Source of the DNA: Lolium rigidum
Taxonomy: Eukaryota > Streptophyta > Magnoliopsida > Poales > Poaceae
Length of the DNA: 64,000 bases
Assembly: GCF_022539505.1 (NCBI RefSeq)
Contig: NC_061514.1
Location: forward strand, 222,913,837-222,977,836
Reading direction: 5' to 3'
The notes beneath the pieces were generated by a model. The model saw only the letters and a program-made list of their open reading frames with translations. It was not told the DNA's origin and made no database searches. Shown here in pieces: positions 34,114 to 46,868 of the stretch. Numbering within the stretch: the first letter of the stretch is position 1; each line of letters begins with the position of its first letter. Made by a program: the position numbers and the translations under genes.

Positions 34114-34758
34114 ATGTTTCCTTTTAATTTTACCGCAAAGAACATACCGGTAGGACAAGGGTCTATAATTGGGAGGAACAATATAGAAGAATTTTTCACC
34201 CATGTTAGTACCGTTGAAGATTTTGAAGATAGACACTTGGTAGAACTTGCTCCTACTTATGAAATTGCTGCTGCTGCTTTAGTTCGCCTGTTGGAAACTA
34301 AATTTGTTAATCTAAATCCTATAATCCAACACATGTTTCTTACACTTGGTGATATGTAAGTGGGGGAAAAGAAAGATTTTGTTTTAGAAACCCTTCTTAG
34401 AGAATTTGGTGGTCTAGCAAGAGAGGCTAGAAAGGTCTTCGCTAAATTTAATATGCTTGGTTCTCATACTAATTTTGTTGGTCTCCTTGAAAAAATGGAT
34501 ATGGATAGGATAAGGTACACTAATAATATTAATGATGGTGGGGAGATCAAAGCACCAATACCATGTAAACTCCTAGCTATGAATGATGCACTAGAAAATA
34601 ACTATGCTTGGCTTGTTCCAGAAAATTTGTTTGATGAGAGTAGCAAGCCCAAGACTAATGAGAAGGGAGACGCTGAAACTTATGTATCCAATATACTATG
34701 CATGGTTGAGAAAACTCCAAACCCCGCTGTAGGTGCACCACCCTTCGATGTTACTTGA
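34114..34758 (+). pseudogene. Gag-position ORF of family C, one in-frame stop
   Basis: ATG at 34114 opens MFPFNFTAKNIPVGQG. The frame runs 81 codons to TAA (34357-34359) and then continues in the same frame for 132 codons to 34758. The downstream part, EKKDFVLETLLREFGGLA then REARKVFAKFNMLG, looks helical, and the whole product is acidic and lysine-rich. It lies about 300 bases after the primer site, where gag would be, but there is no zinc knuckle and I recognise no gag motif. It could be a derived, shortened gag-like protein of a non-autonomous element. One stop in 214 codons points to recent loss or to a readthrough context; loss is more likely. Confidence 0.5.
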
Positions 34759-35458
34759 TATACACTTTCTGCGCCTAGCTGAAAGGCGTTAAAGAAAAGC
34801 GCTTATGGGAGACAACCCATGTTTTTACTCCAGTATTTTTGTTTTATATTTGTGTCTTGGAAGTTGTTTACTACTTTAGCAACCTCTCCTTATCTTAGTT
34901 TTGAGTTTTGTTGTGCCAAGTAAAGTCTTTGATAGTAAAGTAAGTACTAGATTTGGATTACTGCGCGAGTTACAGATTTCTTTGCTGTCACGAATCTGGG
35001 TCTACCTCCCTGTAGGAAGCTCAGAAAATTAAGCCAATTTACGTGCATGATCCTCAGATATGTACGCAACTTTCATTCAATTTGAGCATTTTCTTTTGAG
35101 CAAGTCTGGTGGCCTAATAAAATCCATCTTTACGGACTATTCTGTTTCGACAGATTCTGTCTTTTATTTCGCATTGCCTCTTTTGCTATGTTGGATGAAT
35201 TTCTTTGATCCATTAATATCCAGTAGCTTTATGCAATGTCCAGAAGTGTTAAGAATGATTGTGTCACCTCTGAACATGTGAATTTTTATTATGCACTAAC
35301 CCTCTAATGAGTTGTTTCGAGTTTGGTGTGGAGGAAGTTTTCAAGGATCAAGAGAGGAGTATGATGCAATATGATCAAGGAGAGTGAAAGCTCTAAGCTT
35401 GGGGATGCCCCGGTGGTTCACCCCTGTATATTATAAGAAGACTCAAGCGTCTAAGCTT

Positions 35459-35479
35459 GGGGATGCCCAAGGCATCCCC
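35459..35479 (+). repeat. Conserved hairpin of the A/B/C families (C copy)
   Basis: GGGGATGCCCAAGGCATCCCC, a perfect 9-bp stem with a 3-base loop. Equivalent copies are at 11478-11498 (A), 44527-44547 (B, copy 2) and 21396-21414 (B, copy 1, cut by the CACTA). It is always followed by TTCTTCATC when read in the element's sense direction. Confidence 0.8.
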
Positions 35480-37345
35480 TTCTTCATCGACAACATTATC
35501 AGGTTCCTCCCTTGAAACTATATTTTTATTCCGTCACATCTTATGTACTTTGCTTGGAGCGTCGGTTTGTTTTTGTTTTTGTTTTGTTTGAATAAAATGT
35601 ATCCTAGCATTCACTTTATGGGAGAGAGACACGCTCCGCTGTAGCATATGGACAAATATGTCCTTAGGCTCTACTCATAGTATTCATGGCGAAGTTTCTT
35701 CTTCGTTAAATTGTTATATGGTTGGAATTGGAAAATACTACATGTAGTAACTCTAAAATGTCTTGGATAATTTGATACTTGGCAATTGTTGTGCTCATGT
35801 TTAAGCTCTTGCATCATATACTTTGCACCCATTAATGAAGAAATACTTAGAGCTTGCTAATTTGGTTTGCATATTTGGTTTCTCTAGAGTCTAGATAATA
35901 TCTAGTATTGAGTTTTGAACAACAAGGAAGACGGTGTAGAGTCTTATAATGTTTACAATATGTCTTTTATGTGAGTTTTGCTGTACCGTTCATCCTTGTG
36001 TTTGTTTCAAATAACCTTGCTAGCCTAAACCTTGTATCGAGAGGGAATACTTCTCATGCATCCAAAATCCTTGAGCCAACCACTATGCCATTCGTGTCCA
36101 CCATACCTACCTACTACATGGTATTTATCCGCCATTCCAAAGTAAATTGCTTGAGTGCTACCTTTAAAATTCCATCATTCACCTTTGCAATATATAGCTC
36201 ATGGGACAAATAGCTTAAAAACTATTGTGGTATTGAATATGTACTTATGCACTTTATCTCTTATTAAGTTGCTTGTTGTGCGATAACCATGCTTCGGGGA
36301 CGCCATCAACTATTCTTTGTTGAATATCATGTGAGTTGCTATGCATGTCCGTCTTGTCCGAAGCAAGAGAGATCTACCACCTTCATGGTTGGAGCATGCA
36401 TATTGTTAGAGAAGAACTTTGGGCCGCTAACTAAAGCCATGATTCATGGTGGAAGTTTCAGTTTGGACATATATCCTCAATCTCATATGAGAATAATAAT
36501 TGTTGCCACATGCTTATGCATTAAAGAGGAGTCCATTATCTGTTGTCCATGTTGTCCCGGTATGGATGTCTAAGTTGAGAATAATCAAAAGCGAGAAATC
36601 CAAAATGCGAGCTTTCTCCTTAGACCTTTGTACGGGCGGCATGGAGGTACCCCATTGTGACACTTGGTCAAAACATGTGCATTGCAAAGATCCGGTAGTC
36701 CAAGTTAATTAGGACAAGGTGCGGGCACTATTAGTATACTATGCATGAGACTTGCAACTTGTAAGATATAATGTACATAACTCATATGCTTTATTACTAC
36801 CGTTGACAAAATTGTTTCATGTTTTCAAAATAAAAGCTCTAGCACAAATATAGCAATCGATGCTTTCCTCGTTGAAGGACCATTCTCTTTACTTTTATGT
36901 TGAGTCAGTTCACCTATCTCTCTCCACCTCAAGAAGCAAACACTTGTGATTAACTGTGCATTGATTCCTACATATTTGCATATTGTACTTGTTATATTAC
37001 TCTATGTTGACAATTATCCATGAGATATACATGTTACAAGTTGAAAGCAACCGCTGAAACTTAATCTTCCTTTGTGTTGCTTCAATGCCTTTACTTTGAT
37101 TTATTGCTTTATGAGTTAACTCTTATGCAAGACTTATTAATACTTGTCTGGAAGTACTATTCATGAAAAGTCTTTGCTTTATGATTCACTTGTTTACTCA
37201 TGTCATTACCATTGTTTTGATCGCTGCATCCACTACATATGTTTACAAATAGTATGATCAAGGTTATGATGGCATATCACTTCAGAAATTATCTTTGTTA
37301 TCGTTTTACCTGCTCGGGACGAGCGGAACTAAGCTTGGGGATGCT

Positions 37346-38483
37346 TGATACGTCTCCGACATATCGATAATTTCTTATGTTCTATGCCATATTATTGATG
37401 ATACCTACATGTTTTATGCACACTTTATGTCATATTCGTGCATTTTCCGGAACTAACCTATTAACAAGATGCCGAAGTGCCGGTTCCTATTTTCTCGCTG
37501 TTTTTGGTTTCAGAAATCCTAGTAACGAAATATTCTCGGAATTGGACGAAACGAAGACCCGGGGGCCTATTTTGCCACGAACCTTCCGGAAGACCGAAGA
37601 GCATACGAAGTGGGGCCACGAGGTGGCGACACCACAAGGCGGCGTGGCCTAGGAGGGGCCCGCGCCGCCTATGGTGTGGGCCCCTCGTTAGCCCCCGACT
37701 CCGCCCTTCCGCCTACTTAAAGCCTCCGTCGCGAAACCCCGAGGCGAAAAACCACGATACGGAAAACCTTGCGAGACGCCGCCGCCGCCGATCCCATCTC
37801 GGGGGATTCGGGAGATCTCCTCCGGCACCCTGCCGGAGAGGGGATTCATCTCCCGGAGGACTCTACACCGCCATGGTCGCCTCCGGAGTGATGAGTGAGT
37901 AGTTCACCCCTGGACTATGGGTCCATAGCGGTAGCTAGATGGTTGTCTTCTCCTCATTGTGCTTCATTGTTGGATCTTGTGAGCTGCCTAACATGATCAA
38001 GATCATCTATCTGTAATGCTATATGTTGTGTTTGTCGGGATCCGATGGATAGAGAATACCATGTCATGTTAATTATCAAGTTATTACATATGTGTTGTTT
38101 ATGATCTTGCATGCTCTCCGTTACTAGTAGAGGCTCGGCCAAGTTTTTGCTTTTAACTCCAAGAGGGAGTATTTATGCTCGATAGTGGGTTCATGCCCGC
38201 ATTGACACTCGGGACGAGTGACGGAAAGTTCTAAGGTTGTGTTGTGTTGTTGCCACTAGGGATAAAACATTGGCGCTATGTCCGAGGATGTAGTTGTTGA
38301 TTACATTACGCACCATACTTAATGCAATTGTACTGTTGCTTTGCAACTTAATACTGGAAGGGGTTCGGACGATAACCTGAAGGTGGACTTTTTAGGCATA
38401 GATGCAGTTGGATGGCGGTCTATGTACTTTGTCGTAATGCCCAATTAAATCTCACTATACTTATCATGTCATGTATGTGCATT
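37346..38483 (+). repeat. 3' LTR of family C, truncated by insertion
   Basis: About 1138 bp aligned to the 5' LTR with few differences. It ends in ATGTGCATT, exactly where the next LTR begins; the uninterrupted 5' LTR continues GTGCATTGTTATGCC at that point (about 33320). Confidence 0.85.
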
Positions 38484-38597
38484 TGTTGACGTCAGAAACC
38501 CCCTGGCGGGCAGAGACGGTCAACACGGTAGAGCCGGGGAACAACTAGGGCTGCGGCCGGCCCCGATCCCTCGCAGCGACGGCCCGCAAAGCCTCCT
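38484..38597 (+). mobile_element. Start of a different LTR retrotransposon (family D), cut by the gap
   Basis: TGTTGACGTCAGAAACCCC begins directly after GCATT of the family C LTR, which fits an LTR start and a GCATT target. G+C-rich LTR-like sequence follows to the gap. The rest of this element and the far half of the family C LTR are not in the assembled sequence. Confidence 0.6.
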
Positions 38598-38697
38598 NNN
38601 NNNNNNNNNNNNNNNNNNNNNNNNNNNNNNNNNNNNNNNNNNNNNNNNNNNNNNNNNNNNNNNNNNNNNNNNNNNNNNNNNNNNNNNNNNNNNNNNN
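38598..38697. other. Assembly gap (100 N)
   Basis: One hundred N. The sequence does not resume in either retrotransposon, so the missing stretch is probably several kilobases. Confidence 0.97.
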
Positions 38698-39067
38698 CTA
38701 TTCATACTACACCGGGTGTAGTTACACCCACGCGTGTTTCTCATAATCTAGAGAGTATCTATCATACCGGATAGTATGTACATGTAGTATGAAGTATATA
38801 AAACTATTTTGGAAGTATATATACTACTTTGCGGGCGGTATGTACATTTTTTTACGTAGACTCATTTTATACGTATACATATGCATGTATTTCGGATATA
38901 TAGTGCAAACTATGGGTTCACTTGCATTTTTTTCACAAAACTTTATTTGGAGTATCTTAGATATAGTATACGAACATACTCAAACCGATAAAGTATCATA
39001 GATACTTCCGTATGGTAGTATATTAGACATGGGTGTAACTACACCCAGGGGTAGGAAGTATTTATCC

Positions 39068-39072
<5 letters not shown>
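38698..39072. mobile_element. Small inverted-repeat (MITE-like) element
   Basis: GGGTGTAGTTACACCCA near 38716 and its inverse TGGGTGTAACTACACCCA near 39030 sit in imperfect ~35-base inverted ends (TATTCATACT... and ...GGAAGTATTTATCC). The interior is A+T-rich with repeated GTATGTACAT / AGTATAT. The left edge touches the gap. The superfamily is not determined. Confidence 0.55.
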
Positions 39073-39129
<57 letters not shown>

Positions 39130-39140
39130 TATATATATAT
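39073..39140. repeat. TA and GA microsatellites
   Basis: A (TA)n tract, a run of about 14 GA units, and a second TA tract lie directly outside the inverted terminal motif at 39141. Confidence 0.95.
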
Positions 39141-39190
39141 AGGGTGACACTATTCTGAAACCGGTGCTCAGAATATTATTTTGAGCACCA
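39141..39190 (+). repeat. Terminal motif, left copy of an inverted pair 21 kb apart
   Basis: The core reads CACTATTCTG.AACC...AGAAT..TATT.TGAGCACCA. The same series occurs inverted at 60151-60202, again with TA repeats on the outer side. The left copy also holds a small palindrome (GGTGCTCA ... TTGAGCACC). Inference: these are the two ends of one DNA transposon that later received all the elements between them. Confidence 0.55.
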
Positions 39191-39202
39191 CCGATTCTAT
39201 AA

Positions 39203-39500
39203 GGGCTTGTTTGGTACTAGAGTTTTAGTGGGAATTAGCAGGGATAATTCGCTCCAAACTTCAAATCCTCACTTATCCCCAATACATGTTTGGTGCTAGA
39301 GTATGAGCGAGTTTAATCCCCACTTATCCCCACTTTTCCCCAAATTTTAGTGTAATTTTTTTCAATCCCCAATACTCTACCCCTACCTAGTGGATTGGGG
39401 TTGGGGTTTTGTAGGGATTGGGTGACAAAAGTGATTCGCCCAATACTCTAGAGTATTATCCCCACTAATCCCCACTAAAACACTAGTACCAAACAAGGAA
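39203..39500. mobile_element. Tourist-like MITE (298 bp)
   Basis: Inverted ends CTTGTTTGGTACTAG.GTTTTAGTGGG on both sides (about 45 bases, imperfect), with TAA at 39200-39202 and 39501-39503 as target duplication. It has no coding capacity. The right-hand TAA is also the left TAA of the large PIF/Harbinger element. Confidence 0.8.
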
Positions 39501-41413
39501 TAAGGCCTTGTTTACTCCTATGGTATTTCCACCCCCTAGGGGTTTGGGGATGAGAGGGGATTGGGTGAAAACCCCCTTTCACCCAATCCCCAATTTTCCC
39601 CTCATTTCCCCACACCCTCCCCCACATCCTCTAGTTACTTTATTTTTTGGGGATGAGAGGGGATATGAGAGGATTGAGATCGGATGATAAAAAATCAATC
39701 TTTGCATCCCAAGACGTGATAATGGACAATCGGTAAATTTAAAACTTTGTCTTTAACATAAACTCGGTGTCATGCAATTATGTTATGCAATCTTCTCGAA
39801 CAAGCACACACATATAAATAAATGCTCCACCCAATAGATGAGCAACCTCCACCATAAAATCAATTTCATGCGGTTTGACGAGTACATTAGAAGTCATGGC
39901 GCGCTCACCCGCCGAACACCGGAAACCACGCCACCGCCGCCGGAAGGGACCTCGAGCTAAAAATACATGCAGAGGTAAAATTTAGTAACTGATACATCGC
40001 TTATAGTTCAAATGTATAGTATACGCAACTAGTGAGCAAAGGAATCGACAGCCACAAGCACTAACTACTAGAACAATACGGGGTGGTGGCATCATAGTTA
40101 AGCATCTAGTAAGGTTGGTGGTATCAACTATCTTACAAATAAAGTGCAAGCAGCTAAATAAAATAAACCACGGCTAGCAACGGGGTGTTGATCGGCTATA
40201 GCTAGCGAGGTTGACCCTTTCCCGAGTTGGATCGGACATAGCGAGGAGGCGAGAGACCGTCTATTTTTTGCATGCATTGAATCTACATAGAGCTTATAGT
40301 GAGTGTGCAAATCAACACAGGAAACACGGACGAGTAGTATCATTCTTGAGAGCTAGAATAACTTCCAATAACAACCAAAAAATTATACTAGTATTGTACT
40401 ACATCGATTGCTAGTTAGTTCTAGGAGTATCATTCTTGTACGCTTCACTCGGAACTTGTAGTGCATTGGGTAGATAAAATTCTTTTGGAAATGCGATAGC
40501 CCAAGGATCGGACCTCAAACCCATGATACTAGTAAAACCAAAATACTGAAGTTGAAGCCTGAACCACCACTTGTGCAGAAGTAAACCACCAACAAGACAA
40601 TAGTGTTGCCATGACACGGATGATACGATCGAGAAAAAAGGTGGTGATATTGACATTTGGAAATGTGATAACACATACTACAAAACCATCACTACATGTA
40701 TCGACAGGTTGCCTCCATTCTAATTTAGTCTGGATAGTTTAAATGTACAGTGACTGCAACTAGGGAGCATCCTTATAATTTAACTAAGCCCATCCTTAAA
40801 GACCAAGTTCAATGCATACAACACTTGAGTTCAGATTCATATATGGCTAGATAGGCATACTTATTCATGAAGGTTAAGTATGTTACATCGGTACTATATC
40901 ACTCGACTCTAGGCCGGCACCATCACTTGTCTAAATATATAAGCCATGTACTTAAACAAATGGACGCAACATCACTTGTTAAAATCAACTAGCAATAATA
41001 AAAGGAACAGATTGAACAATTCAACTTCGACAGTGAAGATATCAGCACATATAATTAGTGGCAAGAGATAAAGCTATTCAGGCCATGCATGAAGTGGTAT
41101 ATTCAGGATACAACATTATATATTTAGGATACCGCATTATATATTTAGGAGACAACATTAGCATATTAGAAGTTGCATTGAAGATATGCTTTGCAGATTT
41201 AGTTTCAGAGAGGCATGGTGAAGTTATTCATTTGCAGATTTAGTACAATTTGGACCATAACTGCAACTACGCCAGCCAATCCCATGCGGCCATGCCATGT
41301 CCACTAAACGAGCTAATGTTATTACAGGATTGTTACAAGGAACTACTGACTATGGATCAAAAGAAGAAAACAGGGCATATGCAGAAGAAGGTAAAATGGT
41401 ACATACACATACC

Positions 41414-42799
41414 TCAAGTCAACTCTTGCAGCTCACCCCGGAGCCACATGATAGCTGACTCCTCGTCTTCGATGACCCAAGTGAGGAAGGTCTCGCGGTT
41501 TTCAAGACTTTTGAAGACTTTTGAAGCCTTAACTCTCTCTTGACGGGTGAAGTCTTGGATTTTGTTTACGGTTGCAATGCACTTGGCAATGGAGAACGTA
41601 CTCGACTCGGCCTTCTCATCTTCTTGCTTGTTCTTTCATCTTCACATACTGTCTACTACTTGCACCATTTCATCGCTCTTGATAGGCTTCTTTAATTCCT
41701 TTGGAGGAATTTTCTTTGGTACACCAGTTGCCTTCTTATCCATTATTTCACCAACATTCACTAGATTCAGCAATTGCAAATGTTAATATACACTTTATAC
41801 AATTTGTTATATATATTTAGTCTTGATTGAAGGGAATTACCTCGGCCGGCTGAACTTCCCGTTCCCTCGTCTTTCTTTTTGGTAGGGTCTTCATCCAGAA
41901 TTTGTACGTCCTCATCGAATTCAGACCCAGCTTCTTGCACTCTCTCATCTTCTAACTCTTCATCAAGTTGAGATGCCTTAGAGCTTGAAGTGAAATTGTG
42001 ATTCCCCTCAGCTATTTGGCCTATGTATACAAGTTAACATCAGTATAGTAACCATAATACAGATCTCCGAGCATTACAGGAATATGATAGCAATTGCACA
42101 AGTTAGCATCAGTGCACTAACCATCATATAGATCTCCAAGAGAATCATACATAGGAAAGCCATTTCTCTTGAATTTCCCAATTCTTGGAAAGGACTACAA
42201 AACAATGGTGAGAGGAAACAATGAGTCTAAGCTTATTATGAAGCTTGTGACCAAGTATAAGAATGGAGAAACGGAAGCTTACGATTTCTAGGTTATCCCA
42301 CAAAGCCTTCTCAGCAACTATCATGCAGGTCTTCTCATCCCAACCAGCACCACTTTGCATCCGAGCTTCCTTGAGCATCTTGTATTCTCTCTTGAGTTCT
42401 TTTTCTTTATCTTGTAGCTGGGATTTGACGAAGTTCACCTGCGGATTATGTTCCTGGAATATTTGCGTCATTCGATTCCAAGTGTCCCCACTCCATCCAT
42501 TTTGTGCTCTGTAATAGTCATTATTATGCTCATGAAGTATATCGATCAGAGATTTCTCAAGCCCCAAATTCCATTGGGCTCTTGCTTTCGTTGCTTGAAC
42601 AAAATTAGTAAGGTGTTAGTCAAAACTTGACATGATTCATCAAAGAATTTGCTGCTCTATATCACGAGTATAGCCATACACAAATAGTACCTTTTGGAGA
42701 TTTCCTTTTCTTATTGGTCGGTGGAGTTTTTCTCACACCAAGAGCAGATTTTTTCAATTTGAACTTGGGTGTGCCCATTGGATGCAAAGTCGGCTTCAT
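41414..42799 (-). pseudogene. Myb/SANT-like ORF1 protein of PIF/Harbinger
   Basis: Five exons with consistent GT-AG borders and phases: 42691-42799, 42283-42593, 42122-42194, 41841-42020 and 41414-41760, about 339 codons. The product has RAQNGWSGDTWNRMTQIF, QLQDKEKELKREYKMLKEAR, SGAGWDEKTCMIVAE and ALWDN. It continues SFPRIGKFKRNGFPMYDSLG. This is the Myb/SANT-like DNA-binding domain found in plant PIF ORF1 proteins, which bind the element ends and bring in the transposase in the nucleus. The C-terminal helix-rich part (FTRQERVKASKVFKSLENRE) is intact. In exon 5 two TGA codons (41642-41644 and 41636-41638) lie between two halves that are in the same frame. A pair of compensating 1-base indels would explain this, so the gene is slightly damaged. 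Confidence 0.82.
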
Positions 42800-45232
42800 A
42801 TTCTGTTGTCATAAGAATAATACCGTTAGACTAAAAAGGCAAACATAAAACAGGAATAAGAATTATTAGTGGACATGAATAAAGGCAAACATAAGATAGG
42901 AACCATAATACACTGAGTCCATTACAAACATATTGGCAAACATAAGAACTTATTCTCCGACAAACATAATACATTGATTACATTATTACATTAACAAATT
43001 ACTACTACATGATAAAGCAATAAATTCAAAGTAAAGGCATTGAAACAACACAGAGGAAGATTTAAGTTTCAGCAATTGCTTTCAACTTTCAACATGCATA
43101 TCTCATGGATAATTGTCAACACAAAGTAATATGATGAATGCAAATAAGCAAGTATGTAAGAATCAAAACACGGTTGACATAACTGTTTGCTTCTAAGATG
43201 GAAGGAAATAGGTAAACTGACTCAACATAAAGTAAAAGAAAGGCCCTTCGCGAGAGGAAGCAGGGATTAAATCATGTGCTAGAGCTTTTTAAGTTTTGAA
43301 ATCATATAGAGAGCATAAAAGTAAAGTTTTGAGAGGTGTTTGTTGTTGTCAACGAATGGTAGTGGGCACTCTAACCCCCTCATCAAACAGACTTTCAAAG
43401 AGCGGCTCCCATGAAGGACGTTATCTCTACCAGCAAGGTAGATCATCCCTCTTCTCTTTTGTTTACACATGTATTTTAGTTTTATTTATGGTTGACACTC
43501 CTCCCAACCTTTTGCTTACACAAGCCATGGCTAACCGAATCCTCGGGTGCCTTCCAACATTCACATACCATGAAGGAGTGTCTATTTGCAAAATTAAGTT
43601 GCTTACTTGATGAATCGGGGCAAAACATGTGAAGAGAATTATTAATGAAAGTTAATTAATTGGGGATGGGAACCACTGCTTGCCGACTCTTTTCGCAAAA
43701 TTATTGGATAAGCGGATGAAGCCACTAATCCATTGGTGAAAGCTGCCCAACAAGATTGAAAGATAAAACACCACATATTTCCTCATGAGCTATAAAACAT
43801 TGACACAAATAAGAGATAATAAGTTTTGAATTGTTTAAAGGTAGCACATGAAGTATTTACTTGGAATGGCAGAAAATACCATGTAGTAGGTAGGTATGGT
43901 GGATACACATGGCATAGGTTTTGGCTCAAGGTTTTGGATGCACGAGAAGCATTCCCTCTACGTACAAGGCTTTGGCTAGCAAGGTTGTTTGAAGCAAACA
44001 CAAGTATGAACCAGTACAACAAAACTTACATAAGAACATATTGCAAGCATTATAAAACTCTACACTGTCTTCCTTGTTGCTCAAACACTTCTACTAGAAA
44101 ATATCTAGACCTTAGAGAGACCAATCATGCAAACCAATTTTCAACAAGATCTACGGTATTTCTCCACTAATAGGTTTAAACTACATGATGCAAGAGCTTA
44201 ATCATGATCTACTTGAGAGCTCAAAACAATTGCCAAGTATCAAATTATCCAAGACAATATGAGGCATTTTCTTGTTTCCAACCAAATAACAATAAGTGCA
44301 ATAGCTTCCAACTTTTGTCATTGAACATTAAAAGTAAGAGTGAAGAACACAAGTGTTCATATGAAAAAGCGGAGCGTGTCTCTCTCCCAAACAAGGATTG
44401 CTAGGATCCGAATTTATTCAAACATAAACAAAAATAAAAACACACAGACGCTTCAAGTAAAGCACATAAGATGTGACCGAATAAAAATATAGTTTCAATA
44501 GAAGAAACCGATAAATTGATGAAGAAGGGGATGCCTTGGGCATCCCCAAGCTTAGACAGCTTGAGTATTCTTGAAATATGCGAGGATGAACCACGGGGGC
44601 ATCCCCAAGCTTAGACTTTTCACTCTTCTTGATCATATATCATCCTCCTCTCTTGACCCTTGAAAACTTCCTTCACACCAAACTTCTCATAAACTTCATT
44701 AGAGGGGTTAGTACTCAAAAAACTTTAATCCACCTTGGCCCTGTAGTGACACATTGCAAGAACTCAATAAAACATTAGCTACGGCTCTCCACGTCTAGAA
44801 AGCCTTGCTTAAAGTCCACAAGAGACAATGCAAAAAACGAGACAGAATCTGTCAAAACAGAACAGCCGGTAAACACGAATTTTTAAGAGGTACTTCCGTT
44901 GCTCAAATCAGAAAACTAAAAACTAATGAAAGTTGCGTACATATCGAGAATCACTCACGTAAATTGGCAGATTTTTACGAGTTACCTACGGAGAATCATA
45001 CCCAAATTCGTGACGAGCAAGAAATCATGTTCACGCGTAGAAATCCAAATCTAGCATCAACCTTCTATTAGAGACTTCACTTGGCACAACATTGCAATAA
45101 AATAAAGATAAGGAGAGGTTGCTACAGTAGTAAAAACTTCCAAAACACAACAAAACGAGTAGAAAAATAAACACATGGGTTATCTCCCAAGAAGTGCTTT
45201 CTTTATAGCCATTAAGATGGGCTCGATGAGTT

Positions 45233-46147
45233 TTAATGATGCACTCGCAAGAAATAAGAGTTGAAGCAAAGGAGAGCATCAAAAAGCAAGTATGAAACAA
45301 ATTTAAGTCTAACCCACTTCCTATGCATAGGAATCTTGTACACAAATAAATTCATGAAGAACAAAGTGACAAGCATTGGAAGATAAAACAAGAGTAACTT
45401 CAAAATTTTAAGCATATAGAGAGGTGTTTTAGTACCATGCAAATTTCTACAACCACATTTTCCTCTCTCATAATAATTTTCAGTAGCTTCATGAACAAAC
45501 TCAACAACATAACTATCATATAAAGCATGCTTTTCATGATCCATAAACACATAATTTTTTTCAAGCTCAGAAATAATAGGATTAAAACTTTCAAGCCCGC
45601 TTTTATCAATAATGTAACAAGATGATTGATCAATCTCAAAAGATATGGGACTCATAGATAAAGTCAAGAACTCTCCAATCCCATTTTCATTAGTAGTACA
45701 ATTAATAATATCAAGTAACATAGGACCATCATCTAGAGATTTATCATAAACATTTGTCAAGCAAAACTCTTTAGTACCATGCATTTCGACATCAGGCACA
45801 AACAAAGCATTATCATAAGATTTATCAAAATAGCATGAATTATCATGAATAACAGTAGCATAATTATTATCACAAGTTTTACTCATAGGGAATATTTCAA
45901 GAGAATCCACGGGAACATAACATTCATCCGCCTTTGGTAAGCATGGAGGACAATCAAATAGTGTAAGAGATAAAGAGTTACTCTCATTAGAAGGTTGGCA
46001 TGGGTAGCTAATCCATTCTTCCTCCTTTTGTTCATCACTCTCCTCTTCTTTTTCATCCAATGAGCTTTCAGGTTCATCAATTTCCTCCTCTTTTTCATCC
46101 AATGAGCTTTCAGGTTCATCAATTTTTTCTTCCACTGGTTCCTGCAA
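45233..46147 (-). CDS. Retrotransposon-borne ORF of unknown function (304 codons)
   Basis: The N-terminal part is a Glu-rich tandem repeat (IDEPESSLDEKEEE twice, then ESDEQKEEE). The middle has LTLFDCPPCLPKADECYVPV, with two cysteines, and several FCLTN / CYIID-type segments. The C-terminal part, ATENYYERGKCGCRNLHG, then LLFYLPMLVTLFFMNLFVYK and PMHRKWVRLK, is clearly related to the family A frame at 12189-12848. The shared part ends in a hydrophobic stretch followed by basic residues. The frame is open over 915 bases in A+T-rich DNA, which suggests selection until recently. There is no known polyprotein domain, and the function is unknown. Confidence 0.55.
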   Translation of the reverse strand: MQEPVEEKIDEPESSLDEKEEEIDEPESSLDEKEEESDEQKEEEWISYPCQPSNESNSLSLTLFDCPPCLPKADECYVPVDSLEIFPMSKTCDNNYATVIHDNSCYFDKSYDNALFVPDVEMHGTKEFCLTNVYDKSLDDGPMLLDIINCTTNENGIGEFLTLSMSPISFEIDQSSCYIIDKSGLESFNPIISELEKNYVFMDHEKHALYDSYVVEFVHEATENYYERGKCGCRNLHGTKTPLYMLKILKLLLFYLPMLVTLFFMNLFVYKIPMHRKWVRLKFVSYLLFDALLCFNSYFLRVHH

Positions 46148-46868
46148 ATTGTGAGTGCATTCTTGTGCATTAATGAGTCTCTATTTATAATCAATGATAT
46201 AAGGATTATCACTGTAGCTTTCTATGCAAAAATTAAGGATACAAGAGACATAATCTTTAAGGTCCTTACAAACAACACAAGTTTCATAATTTTTAGCAAT
46301 GAAGGATTCGATCTCAGAAGCTCCAATAAACAAAACAAATTGTTCTACCTCTTCGAACCCAAAATGAATATAGCTATTCCAATTATAGTTCTTAATTAAA
46401 ACTTCCTCACTAAAGCCACATTGAAATTTAAGATGTTTAGTATCCTGTTGAGAGCAACGAGTTTATATCATGGCATTTAAGCAAGATTTTAGCAATTGTA
46501 TTCAATTTTTCTATCACGAGCACTCATAACTTTTCCCGTTCTTGATTCTCTATAATTATTATATAATTCAATAAGCTCCAAATAGGTTGTAGGTTCTCCC
46601 ATAATAGCAGTTTTTAATTTTTAGGTTTTTCAATTTTTTATGGATTTTCGGGTATATAGGGAAAATAAAACAAGACAAAAACAAACTAGACAAAAGTAAA
46701 CTAAGCAAAATAATACTAGACAGAAATAAACTAAGCACAAATAAACTAGACAAAAGTAAACTAAGCAAAACAAAATAAAATAAAACAGAGAGAGAGGTAG
46801 AGTGTACTCCCCGGGTGAACTTATGAGTAGAGCTATGCCTCCCGGCAACGGCACCGAGAAAATAGTCT

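Larger units (their letters stand above)
32188..38483 (+). mobile_element. Family C LTR retrotransposon, 3' LTR interrupted
   Basis: The 5' LTR (32188-33788) is followed by a tRNA-Asp-like primer site, a short gag-position frame (34114-34758), a long non-coding interior with the family hairpin (35459) and AAGCTTGGGGATGC before the 3' LTR at 37346. The 3' LTR stops at 38483, where another LTR element begins. The two LTRs are very similar, so the insertion is young. Bases before the 5' LTR are CCTGC; the right duplication cannot be seen. There is no pol region, so the element is non-autonomous. Confidence 0.88.

Noticed and set aside
38698..39072. Treating the GGGTGTAGTTACACCC palindrome as a single operator site
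   Set aside because: It occurs twice in inverted orientation at the ends of a 375-base unit, which fits transposon ends better.
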